This document shows positions 24,762-32,229 of a stretch of 64,000 bases of DNA, piece after piece. A program made the translations under genes and the position numbers. This stretch comes from JBFHRE01 sp041746105 (lineage in GTDB: Bacteria; Actinomycetota; Acidimicrobiia; Spongiisociales; ZC4RG35). The notes below the pieces were generated by a model. That model had not been told where the DNA came from. It was given only the letters and a program-made list of their open reading frames with translations, and made no database searches. The stretch lies in the NCBI GenBank assembly GCA_041746105.1, contig JBGTHP010000041.1, positions 7,164-71,163 of the forward strand, written 5' to 3'. Each line of letters begins with the position of its first letter. Positions within the stretch are counted from its first letter, which is position 1.

Positions 24762-25220
24762 TCAGTCACCCCGAACCCCGACCGCTTCCAAGAGCGAGTG
24801 TTGGAGCCACCCGAGCACTCCCAACAGCTCGGTTTGGTCCTCTCCCAGACGCTCGTAATCCTCTTCGACTTCGATCCCCACACGCGCCGCGACCACCAGA
24901 CGCAACTCGGCCAACACCCTGATCAGCGACGACGCCTCTTCGCGGTCAACGAAAACCTTCTCGAGGGACCCAAAAACACGTGAGAACACAGCCCTGTCGA
25001 CGGTGCGACCGAGGTCGATCCTGTCGGAGAATGTATCGTCCCACTGGGCGTTGGCGTCATCGTCGCCCAGATAGACGGGGAGGGAAAGCCGGGCGGCGGC
25101 CGGATCGGATTCGATCGAACCCAGGTTGTCCAGGGCCGTCACCAAACCCGCCAGAGCCGGACCCCAACCTTCTGGCAACCTCACCTCCACCCCTTTTCCC
25201 GTTCTCTTGAAAGGTGTCAT
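24762..25220 (-). CDS. DUF2017 protein
   Basis: A 152-residue soluble, largely helical protein matching the actinobacterial DUF2017 family, found next to clpS in many actinobacteria. No catalytic motif is visible; the N-terminal MTPFKRTGKGVEVRLP and the acidic middle part are typical. Its constant position suggests a part in ClpS/ClpAP-dependent proteolysis, but no function is established. ATG start with a 4-nt ATGA overlap with the clpS stop, so translation is coupled. A GTG six codons upstream would enter clpS. Confidence 0.85.
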   Translation of the reverse strand: MTPFKRTGKGVEVRLPEGWGPALAGLVTALDNLGSIESDPAAARLSLPVYLGDDDANAQWDDTFSDRIDLGRTVDRAVFSRVFGSLEKVFVDREEASSLIRVLAELRLVVAARVGIEVEEDYERLGEDQTELLGVLGWLQHSLLEAVGVRGD

Positions 25221-25510
25221 TGCTCGAGGGTCGCCCACAGACCCTGGCCGTGCAACTTGAAGCAGGCATCTTCAGCCGCGGCGAGGTCGCCGTCGAACAC
25301 GATCGAACGGCCCTCGTTGTGCACCGCCATTGTCATTCGAGTCGCCTTGGCCTCCGAATAACCGAACAGGGTTCGAAGAACCCAGATCACATACGAGATC
25401 AGATTGACCGGATCGTTCCAAACCACCACTTTCCAAATGTCGGCGACGAGGTCGCTCTCGTCGACATCGGGTTCTATCACCGGAGTAGCAGGCATGAGAA
25501 GCTTGGTCAC
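25217..25510 (-). CDS. clpS: ATP-dependent Clp protease adaptor ClpS
   Basis: A 97-residue ClpS: a flexible acidic N terminus, then the conserved core with WKVVVWNDPVNLISYVI and KATRMTMAVHNEGRSIV, ending in HGQGLWATLEQ. ClpS delivers N-degron substrates to the Clp ATPase. The GTG at 25510 is chosen because TACGAT lies exactly 6 nt upstream; the ATG five codons later (25495) also fits the family. First gene of clpS-DUF2017, perhaps with the methyltransferase. Confidence 0.92.
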   Translation of the reverse strand: MTKLLMPATPVIEPDVDESDLVADIWKVVVWNDPVNLISYVIWVLRTLFGYSEAKATRMTMAVHNEGRSIVFDGDLAAAEDACFKLHGQGLWATLEQ

Positions 25511-25516
25511 GAGACA

Positions 25517-25522
25517 ATCGTA
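25517..25522 (-). promoter_or_regulatory. -10 box (TACGAT) of a leaderless promoter for clpS
   Basis: TACGAT, 6 nt, then the GTG at 25510. The divergent gene at 25605 has its own TAGGTT box and ribosome-binding site. Confidence 0.5.
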
Positions 25523-25604
25523 TCGGGTACCCCGACTCGATCCATCGTCCCCCTTCCATCCGTCAACCGGAAGTGATAGGTTCGGGATATGGAGGTACTT
25601 GACC

Positions 25605-25901
25605 ATGTTTGACGATATTCACCATCCCGATCTGGTCGAGATCGACCGACATCTGACAATTCGGCTGGATGCCGTACTCGAGGCAGAGCAGGAGGCGGCG
25701 GCGGTCAGCGCACGCCGCGCCCTCACATTGCGTGACCGGTTGATCCTTGCAGAGAACCAGTCGAGCACAGTCAGTGTCACCACGTACACCGGCGTGGTGA
25801 CCGGTCGGATCGAGGCAGTGAGTGCCGACCACGTCGAATTGTCCTGTGCCAGTTCTGGCCATCTCATCCCGCTTCGTTCGATCCTTTCAGTGCGCATTTG
25901 A
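25605..25901 (+). CDS. Small protein with Sm-like C-terminal half, unknown function
   Basis: A 98-residue protein. The first half is a charged helix (IDRHLTIRLDAVLEAEQEAA). The second half (about 55-98) has a beta-strand pattern, TYTGVVTGRIEAVSADHVEL then IPLRSILSVRI, reminiscent of Sm/Hfq-type or similar small beta barrels; this is a guess from pattern only. The ATG has GGAGGT 8 nt upstream and a TAGGTT box upstream of that. It overlaps the next gene (TTGA), so the two are translationally coupled and probably work together. Confidence 0.7.
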   Translation: MFDDIHHPDLVEIDRHLTIRLDAVLEAEQEAAAVSARRALTLRDRLILAENQSSTVSVTTYTGVVTGRIEAVSADHVELSCASSGHLIPLRSILSVRI

Positions 25902-26842
25902 GACGCACCTTCGCCACGATCGCCAGTTCCCAGCCGTGGGAGACGGATCTGGCCGCCAAGGCCCTCGAATACAACACCGTCCGTCTCATCGGACGGTGCA
26001 CCGGATTCGACGAGGTAAGACGACTCGCTCCCGACGTCGTGGTTATCGGGAGCGAATCTCCGCTTGCCACACTCGAAGTGTTGGCCGGTTGGCGTCGCGC
26101 CGGAATTGCAGTTCTCCTCATGCACGATCAAGGCGATCCCACCCGGCAGAGGGTCAGATCCGAATGTGATATCTCGATTGACAAGTCGACTCACCCGGTG
26201 CAGGTGATGGCGGCGATCTCGTCCGTGGCAGCGCCACCCCGAGAACGCGACCATCCGATCGTGACGGTCACCGGTCCCCGGGGTGCGCCAGGACGAAGCG
26301 AGGTGGCGTTGGCGTTGGCCTGGGCCATGTCCGACGAGCTGGGAACGCCGGCCACGCTGGTCGACCTGGATCTCGATGCCCCCAGCCTGTCGTTTCGGCT
26401 TGGTCTCCCGCCCTTTGTGACCGTTGGAGCCTCCCAGGCGGGTCCCATCAGCGTCGCCGGTTTCCCTCCCGCCAGCGGCCCCTTGAGCGGGGCGCTGGCG
26501 GCGAGGTTGATCGCCACCCGGAACGCCTGCGGCCCGGTCGTGGTCGACGTCGGACCGGCGGCGGCGGTCCATCCGGCAGGTCACGTGGTGCTGGTTGGGA
26601 CACCATCCGACATCGGTCTCATCCGCCTGCGGCGCTTTCTCGTCACCGTCGCCCTAGAAGATCCAATCCTGATAATCAACCGGGCATCACCCGACAATCC
26701 GATGCGAGCTGCACTCGGGTTTGATGCCGCGGTCGTCATTCCCGACCTCGGGGAACCACCCATCAGGGCGCCTTTTCCGGAAATGGTTCGACTCCTCCAG
26801 CCGCTTGTGGCGAACCGTCGCGTTGAATCGGCGACGGCATGA
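25898..26842 (+). CDS. MinD/CpaE-like P-loop protein
   Basis: A 314-residue protein. The first 115 residues resemble the receiver-like N domain of CpaE-type proteins (DVVVIGSE, VLLMHDQGD). The second part is a MinD/ParA-like ATPase with a degenerate nucleotide loop GPRGAPGRSEVAL, where the lysines expected in a deviant Walker A are missing, then VDLDLDAPSLSFRLG, VVVDVGPA and IIINRASP. Relatives localise pilus or secretion machinery, or chromosomal and division sites; the altered loop suggests a non-ATPase or regulatory version. TTG start overlaps the upstream stop. Ends 10 nt from the convergent pheA. Confidence 0.75.
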   Translation: MRRTFATIASSQPWETDLAAKALEYNTVRLIGRCTGFDEVRRLAPDVVVIGSESPLATLEVLAGWRRAGIAVLLMHDQGDPTRQRVRSECDISIDKSTHPVQVMAAISSVAAPPRERDHPIVTVTGPRGAPGRSEVALALAWAMSDELGTPATLVDLDLDAPSLSFRLGLPPFVTVGASQAGPISVAGFPPASGPLSGALAARLIATRNACGPVVVDVGPAAAVHPAGHVVLVGTPSDIGLIRLRRFLVTVALEDPILIINRASPDNPMRAALGFDAAVVIPDLGEPPIRAPFPEMVRLLQPLVANRRVESATA

Positions 26843-26852
26843 GTGCGGCCGG

Positions 26853-27671
26853 TCAGCGGGCCGAGCGATAAGTTCCCAGAAAAACGATGTCACCGACGGT
26901 CGCGAGCCGAGGCTCGAAAACCTGCTTGACCCCGACTGCGCCGGGTGCGTGGGTGAGATCTACGAAGAATCGATACTGCCAGGCGCGATCAGACGGCCGC
27001 GACTCGATCCGTGTCAGGTTGGCTCCCCTCAGGCCGAGCTCTGTCAGAGCTAGAGCGAGCGCCCCCGGCTGATGCAGGGTCGTGAAAGCAACGGAGGTCT
27101 TATCGGCATCGTCGGCGATCGGTTGCTCACCGGGCGCGACAACAACGAACCGAGTGGTGTTGTGCTCACGGTCGACGACGTCGCGCATGAGGATCTCCAA
27201 CTGATGAGGAGCGGCCGCCCGTTCGGGTGCGAGGGCTGCCTCGCTCGGGTCGTTTCTCTTTGAGACCAATCGGACTGCGCCGGCAGTGTCGTGCTCGGGT
27301 ACGGCGTCCCAGCCTTGGTGCGTGATGATGGCTTCAGCCTGCGACAACGCCTCGGGATGCGAGTGAACCCGCCGGATCGAATCGATGGTGGCTCCGGACG
27401 GCGCCAACAAGCAATGGCGGACCTCGACCAGATGTTCGGCGATCATGTGAACGCGGCCGGGCAACAACCGATCCAGCACCGGAAGCACGCTGCCCGTCGT
27501 GGAGTTCTCAATCGGAACCACCAGGCGCTCGACCTTTTCATCCCGCAGCGCCTCGAAGGCTGCCACAAACGAAGGGAACCCGATCCGACTGGCGTCCGGA
27601 AAGAGCTCCGAGGTCGCCTGGTCCGAATAGGAATAAGCCTCGCCTTGAAATCCAACGTTGCGCGAATCCAT
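26853..27671 (-). CDS. pheA: Prephenate dehydratase
   Basis: A 272-residue monofunctional PheA: prephenate-binding domains (about 1-180; GFQGEAYSYSDQA, VPIENSTTGSV, and the catalytic NTTRFVVV) and a C-terminal ACT domain (about 190-270) with the ESRPSDRAWQYRFFVDL phenylalanine-sensing motif. It converts prephenate to phenylpyruvate. I prefer the ATG at 27671, which gives a typical N terminus and has TAATGT 8 nt upstream; a start at 27683 is also open. Monocistronic. Confidence 0.93.
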   Translation of the reverse strand: MDSRNVGFQGEAYSYSDQATSELFPDASRIGFPSFVAAFEALRDEKVERLVVPIENSTTGSVLPVLDRLLPGRVHMIAEHLVEVRHCLLAPSGATIDSIRRVHSHPEALSQAEAIITHQGWDAVPEHDTAGAVRLVSKRNDPSEAALAPERAAAPHQLEILMRDVVDREHNTTRFVVVAPGEQPIADDADKTSVAFTTLHQPGALALALTELGLRGANLTRIESRPSDRAWQYRFFVDLTHAPGAVGVKQVFEPRLATVGDIVFLGTYRSAR

Positions 27672-27679
27672 GGTGACAG

Positions 27680-27685
27680 ACATTA
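27680..27685 (-). promoter_or_regulatory. -10 box (TAATGT) near-leaderless promoter for pheA
   Basis: TAATGT, 8 nt, then the ATG at 27671. Confidence 0.4.
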
Positions 27686-27724
27686 GGTGTACGGAACATC
27701 AGCCCCTGCCAACAGGGCACGGAC

Positions 27725-28252
27725 TCAAGGCTCAGGGTGGATTCGGCGACGAGAGAATGAGGTTGGTGCCGTAGTGAGCGCCGGTCGCGACGCCCGAACC
27801 AGAACTGCTTCGTCAAAAACCTTCATCGCAAGAACCAGCTGGTCATATTCCAAGGCGCCTTCCGACCGGTCAGTCAACATGTACCGTCGGTTTCCTACTC
27901 TTGCCGCCAACCCGGCCGGCGCACGGAAGCCCTCAATGCCAGAGTCGCGCTGGCGACGGATCTTGGCCCGCCCCGGTGTACGTTCCAAAGCTACCACCCG
28001 TTCCCAGGGCAGATGCTGATGCCGCAGAGGACAAACCCTCGTGATCCCGTCTATCGCAAACTCAGAGCGCAGCGGATAGTCCCAGGCCACCACCAACCCC
28101 AACAAAAGACCCACCGCCCCAATGACAAGAACGGAAGTCGTCACGGAGCGGGTGACACCGGCACCCGTGGCAAGAGCCAACAACACTGCAGGTGACAAGG
28201 CGGCGCTGGCGATGCCCCGCCTTGATGAATAGAGGACGATTGGGTCAGTCAC
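27725..28252 (-). CDS. Small PH-domain-like membrane protein
   Basis: A 175-residue protein with two membrane helices (about residues 16-34 and 38-58), followed by a soluble domain (about 60-150) that contains PLRSEFAIDGITRVCPLRHQ and LPWERVVALERTP, a pattern typical of bacterial PH-like (bPH2) domains. A basic C-terminal tail follows. Function unknown. The GTG start overlaps the end of the dppF-like gene by 8 nt (GTGACTGA), so it is probably the last gene of the peptide-transporter operon. Confidence 0.7.
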   Translation of the reverse strand: MTDPIVLYSSRRGIASAALSPAVLLALATGAGVTRSVTTSVLVIGAVGLLLGLVVAWDYPLRSEFAIDGITRVCPLRHQHLPWERVVALERTPGRAKIRRQRDSGIEGFRAPAGLAARVGNRRYMLTDRSEGALEYDQLVLAMKVFDEAVLVRASRPALTTAPTSFSRRRIHPEP

Positions 28253-29288
28253 CGGAGTGGGTGGTCACAACTTCGCGCCCCATCCCCAACGCAACATTGA
28301 TGAGCGAATCCCCCGCCGCTATAGGGAAATGACAGGCAACCTGATGGTTGGTACCGAGCTCACGCAACGGCGGCACCTCTGAGCTACAGAGGTCCTGAGC
28401 AATCGGGCATCGAGTCCGGAACCGGCACCCGCTCGGCGGACTCGCGGGCGAGGGGAGCTCGCCCTGGAGCACGATCCGGTCCCGCGACTTCTCCAAATGG
28501 GGGTCGGGAATCGGCACGGCTGACAGCAGCGAATGGGTATAGGGGTGAGCCGGCTTCTCGTAGACGTCATTGCGATCGGCGACCTCAACTGCTTTGCCGA
28601 GGTACATGACGACAACTCGGTCAGAGATGTGGCGAACCACCGAGAGGTCGTGGGCGATGAACATAAAGGACAAGTTGAACTGGTCCTGAAGCTCTTCCAG
28701 CAGATTCAGAACCTGGGCCTGAATCGAGACATCCAACGCCGACACCGGCTCATCGAGAATTATCAGAGTCGGGTTGAGGGCCAGGGCACGAGCGATCCCG
28801 ATGCGCTGCCTCTGCCCACCCGAGAACTCATGTGGATAGCGGTTGGAGTGATCTGGCATCAAGCCGACCGAGGCGAGCAGTTGTTTGACCTTCTCATCGG
28901 CCTCGTTCCGAGGGGCGCCATGGATGATCATCGGTTCACCGATGATGTCACCCACCGGCATCCTCGGGTTGAGGGAGGCGTATGGATCCTGAAAAACTAT
29001 CTGCATTTGTTTGCGCAGATCACGCATCCGCTCTTTGCCGACGGCGGTCACGTCTTCGCCTTTGAAGATCACCTGGCCGGCGGTCGGTTCGATCAGGCGC
29101 AGGATGGTCCGACCCAAGGTGGTCTTGCCACAGCCGCTCTCGCCCACCAGGCCGAGTGTCTCATTCTCATCCACATGCAGGCTGACCCCATCGACTGCGT
29201 AAACCGAGCCAACCTGGCGGCGCAGGAGCCCTGCCCTGATCGGAAAGTGGGTCTTGAGGTCGTGGACCTCGAGAATCCTGTTGCTCAT
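28245..29288 (-). CDS. Peptide ABC transporter ATPase, DppF/OppF-like
   Basis: A 347-residue ATPase: Walker A GESGCGKTT, signature FSGGQRQRIGIARAL, Walker B LIILDEPVSALD, and the C-terminal oligopeptide extension with cysteines (RCPIAQDLC) that in relatives binds an Fe-S cluster. It powers peptide uptake with the second ATPase. The ATG overlaps the preceding gene's stop (ATGA). Confidence 0.92.
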   Translation of the reverse strand: MSNRILEVHDLKTHFPIRAGLLRRQVGSVYAVDGVSLHVDENETLGLVGESGCGKTTLGRTILRLIEPTAGQVIFKGEDVTAVGKERMRDLRKQMQIVFQDPYASLNPRMPVGDIIGEPMIIHGAPRNEADEKVKQLLASVGLMPDHSNRYPHEFSGGQRQRIGIARALALNPTLIILDEPVSALDVSIQAQVLNLLEELQDQFNLSFMFIAHDLSVVRHISDRVVVMYLGKAVEVADRNDVYEKPAHPYTHSLLSAVPIPDPHLEKSRDRIVLQGELPSPASPPSGCRFRTRCPIAQDLCSSEVPPLRELGTNHQVACHFPIAAGDSLINVALGMGREVVTTHSGD

Positions 29289-30274
29289 GACGGGCTCTCT
29301 ACCAGGCTGGGCAAACCGGCGATGTTGTGGCAGCGCGAAACGTGGTCCTCCTCCACAGTGGTGAAACCGGGGATCTCCTGTTTGCAGATATCCAGGGCGA
29401 ACTCACAGCGCGGTCGGAAAGCACACCCGGGCGGCATACGCAACAAGTTGGGGGGCGAACCGGGAATGGTGTACAGCTTGTCCTGGGTCCGGGCGTCCAG
29501 GCGGGGGAGCGAAGCGAGGAGCCCGCGGGTGTAGGGGTTGCGGTTGCGGTAGAAAATCCCGTCGGCATCAGCCGATTCGAAGATGCGCCCTCCGTACATC
29601 ACCTGGATTCTGTCGGCCACACCTGCCACCAAACCGAGGTCATGGGTGATGAGCAGCATGGCGGCTTGGGTCGCATCCTGAGCGGCCTTGATCGCTTCCA
29701 TGACCTGGGATTGAATGGTCACGTCGAGCGCAGTCGTGGGCTCGTCGGCGATCAGCAGCTTCGGATCGTTGGCAATCGCCATCGCGATCATGGCCCGTTG
29801 CCGCATGCCTCCCGAATACTCGTGGGGGTACTGGAGCGCGCGGCGGGCAGGCTCTGAAATACCCACGATCTCGAGCAAATCGATCGTCCTTGACATGGCT
29901 TGCTTGGCGGATACGTCCCGGTGCACCAGGATGATCTCAGCGATTTGAGCTCCGACTTTGAATACCGGATTGAGCGCGGTCATGGGATCCTGGAAGATCA
30001 TGGCGATGTCGTTGCCCCGGATGCGGCGCATACCCTTCATCGGCAAATCCAGCAGCGACTGTCCGTCGAAGCCGACATGACCGGTGATCCGGGCAGTCTT
30101 GGGCAACAGGCGCATGATCGCCATGGCCGACACCGACTTGCCAGAACCGGATTCGCCCACCACTGCCAAAACTTCGCCGGAATCCAGCTCGAAACTGATT
30201 TCGTTGACTGCCTCGACCAGGCCTTCGTCGGTGGGGAAGACAACCTTCAGGTCTTTGACTTCAAGCAGCGCCAT
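29285..30274 (-). CDS. Peptide ABC transporter ATPase, DppD/OppD-like
   Basis: A 329-residue ATPase: Walker A GESGSGKSV, signature YSGGMRQRAMIAMA, Walker B LIADEPTTALD, and the oligopeptide C-terminal extension with four cysteines (GCAFRPRCEFALDIC). Forms the energising heterodimer with the DppF-like protein. Its ATG overlaps the dppC stop (TGATG). Confidence 0.92.
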   Translation of the reverse strand: MALLEVKDLKVVFPTDEGLVEAVNEISFELDSGEVLAVVGESGSGKSVSAMAIMRLLPKTARITGHVGFDGQSLLDLPMKGMRRIRGNDIAMIFQDPMTALNPVFKVGAQIAEIILVHRDVSAKQAMSRTIDLLEIVGISEPARRALQYPHEYSGGMRQRAMIAMAIANDPKLLIADEPTTALDVTIQSQVMEAIKAAQDATQAAMLLITHDLGLVAGVADRIQVMYGGRIFESADADGIFYRNRNPYTRGLLASLPRLDARTQDKLYTIPGSPPNLLRMPPGCAFRPRCEFALDICKQEIPGFTTVEEDHVSRCHNIAGLPSLVESPS

Positions 30275-31188
30275 CAGCGACTCCGCTTGGTCGTCGGGTC
30301 CAAAGCGTCGCGCAGGCCATCACCGAGGAAGTTCACGCACAGAGAAATCAGTGTGACGATCGCCCCCGGGATGAGAAGTTCGTAAGCCCGAGAGTCGATC
30401 GCACCTTTGGCTGCCTCCATCAGGTTCCCCAGGGTGGGGGTCGGCGGGCGGACGCCCAGCGAGAAGAACGACAGGGTCGATTCGAGGATGATGGCTGCTC
30501 CCACATTCAGCGTCGTTTCCACCATGATCGGGCCGAAGGTGTTGGGGAGAATGTGGCGGAACATGATGCGGGCCGGTTTGGCGCCGGCCGCCCGGGCCGC
30601 CTGCACGAAGTCCTGCTCCTTGAAAGTGAGAAAGAGGCCGCGCACGATCCGGGCTATTCGAGGCCACGACAACGCCGCAATGATGAAGGCAATCGCCCAC
30701 GGTCCCGAGCCGTAGCGCAACGCAAGCACCAACAAGACCACCAGCGCCGGGATCACCAGAACCATGTTGGTGATCCACGACAGGCTGGCGTCGACCCAGC
30801 GGCCAAAGAAGCCGGAAATGGCGCCGATAACGGCTCCAATCAGGGTGGTGGTGATTGCTACCAGGGCCGCGATTCGGATCGAGTATTGGCCTCCCGTGAA
30901 GGTTCGCACCATTAGATCGCGTCCGATCGGATCGGTTCCAAAGGGGTGTGACATGCTCGGAGCACTCCGCGGCGGACCGGCAGCCACCTGGTCGAACAGG
31001 TACGGCGAGAAGTTGGGCACGACCCAAAACGAGATCGAAAGCAGGATGAGGATCACGCCGGACCCCACCGCCAGGCGGTGGTGGAGCAGACGTTCCCAGG
31101 TCTGGCGACCCAACGACTTGGCTTCGGTGGTGATTTCTTCACCAATTGCCAATTCGAGCGCAGTTTCGGAGACTTTGATTTCAGTCAA
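30274..31188 (-). CDS. Peptide ABC transporter permease, DppC-like
   Basis: A 304-residue permease with an N-terminal cytoplasmic stretch, one helix at about residues 40-60, and the binding-protein-dependent transport core (about 105-295) with five more helices. The EAA loop is ARAAGAKPARIMFRHILPN. The TTG start (31188) overlaps the dppB stop (TTGACTGA) and has GAGGA 5 nt upstream; an ATG nine codons earlier is less likely. Confidence 0.9.
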   Translation of the reverse strand: MTEIKVSETALELAIGEEITTEAKSLGRQTWERLLHHRLAVGSGVILILLSISFWVVPNFSPYLFDQVAAGPPRSAPSMSHPFGTDPIGRDLMVRTFTGGQYSIRIAALVAITTTLIGAVIGAISGFFGRWVDASLSWITNMVLVIPALVVLLVLALRYGSGPWAIAFIIAALSWPRIARIVRGLFLTFKEQDFVQAARAAGAKPARIMFRHILPNTFGPIMVETTLNVGAAIILESTLSFFSLGVRPPTPTLGNLMEAAKGAIDSRAYELLIPGAIVTLISLCVNFLGDGLRDALDPTTKRSR

Positions 31189-32143
31189 AGCGGATCCTCG
31201 GGTCCAAGACTCCATACAACAGGTCTGCGATCAGGTTGAAAGAAACCGTCAGGAAGATCGCCACCACCGTAACCCCCATCATCAGGTCCAGATCCTGGGC
31301 GAACGTGGCCGAGATCAGTTCCCGCCCCAGACCGGGCCAGGCGAAGATGGTTTCGGTTACAACCGCTCCCGACAATAGGGCAGCGAAGTCGAGAGCCCAC
31401 ACCGTTACCAGCGGGATCAGGGCATTACGCAGAGCGTGCTTGAAAATGACGGTGCGCTCGGGTAGTCCTTTCGCCCTTGCCGTCCGGATGTAGTCGGAGT
31501 TGATGACCTCGAGGGTCGCTGCACGTTGGAACCGGGATTCCCCGGCCAGGGAAACGAGGATCAGGGTCATGATCGGAAGGGAGGCGCTCTTGATGTATTC
31601 GGTGAACGTATCGATGTGGATTCCGGAGGTGTAGAAGAACTTCTGGCCGGTTTTCTGCAACCAGTACACGACAAAGAACTGGAGCAGCAGACCAAAGAAG
31701 AAAGTCGGCATCGATATGCCGATGAATGAGGCACCGGTGATCACATAGTCACTGATCGAGTATTGGCGCACTGCCGAATAAACCCCGAAGGCCACCGCCC
31801 CCGCCGCGATCAGCAGGAAGGCCGGGATGGCGATCATGAATGTGTTCTTGCCCCGCTCGATCAGGATGTCTTTGACCGGCCGTTCACCTTGTGTCAGGGA
31901 GACGCCGAGATCGCCGGAAACGGCATCGGTGAGCCAACTCAGGTATCGCTGCGGGTAGATCGGCTTGTCGAGTTCGTACAGATCGATGAGACGCTGATAG
32001 GCGGAGGCGTCACAGGTGGTACAGGTAGCCAGTTTGGCGGTGACCGGATCGCCCCCCAAAGAGGTGAGAACGAAGACAATCGATGTCGCCGCGAGAACGA
32101 GGGGAATGGTGGCGATTATGCGGCGTACAGCGTAGATCAGCAC
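31181..32143 (-). CDS. Peptide ABC transporter permease, DppB-like
   Basis: A 320-residue permease: N-terminal helix (YAVRRIIATIPLVLAATSIVF), extracytoplasmic loop with an unusual CTTC pair, then the five-helix transport core. The EAA loop is RTARAKGLPERTVIFKHALRN. GTG start; a TAACAT box 9 nt upstream (32153-32158) and a hairpin separate it from the binding-protein gene, so it may have its own promoter. Confidence 0.92.
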   Translation of the reverse strand: MLIYAVRRIIATIPLVLAATSIVFVLTSLGGDPVTAKLATCTTCDASAYQRLIDLYELDKPIYPQRYLSWLTDAVSGDLGVSLTQGERPVKDILIERGKNTFMIAIPAFLLIAAGAVAFGVYSAVRQYSISDYVITGASFIGISMPTFFFGLLLQFFVVYWLQKTGQKFFYTSGIHIDTFTEYIKSASLPIMTLILVSLAGESRFQRAATLEVINSDYIRTARAKGLPERTVIFKHALRNALIPLVTVWALDFAALLSGAVVTETIFAWPGLGRELISATFAQDLDLMMGVTVVAIFLTVSFNLIADLLYGVLDPRIRFD

Positions 32144-32180
32144 AGATGGGCGATGTTAACCATTCCTTGGCTGAGGTGCA

Positions 32181-32212
32181 CTGAGGGGAGGGACATGCGT
32201 CCCTCCCCTCAG
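32181..32212. other. Strong intergenic hairpin between the binding-protein gene and dppB
   Basis: A perfect 14-bp stem (CTGAGGGGAGGGAC with GTCCCTCCCCTCAG) and 4-nt loop, with no T-run on either side. In such operons a hairpin here stabilises or partially terminates the binding-protein mRNA, giving more binding protein than permease. Confidence 0.75.
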
Positions 32213-32229
32213 TTGCGGATGTCGTCGGA

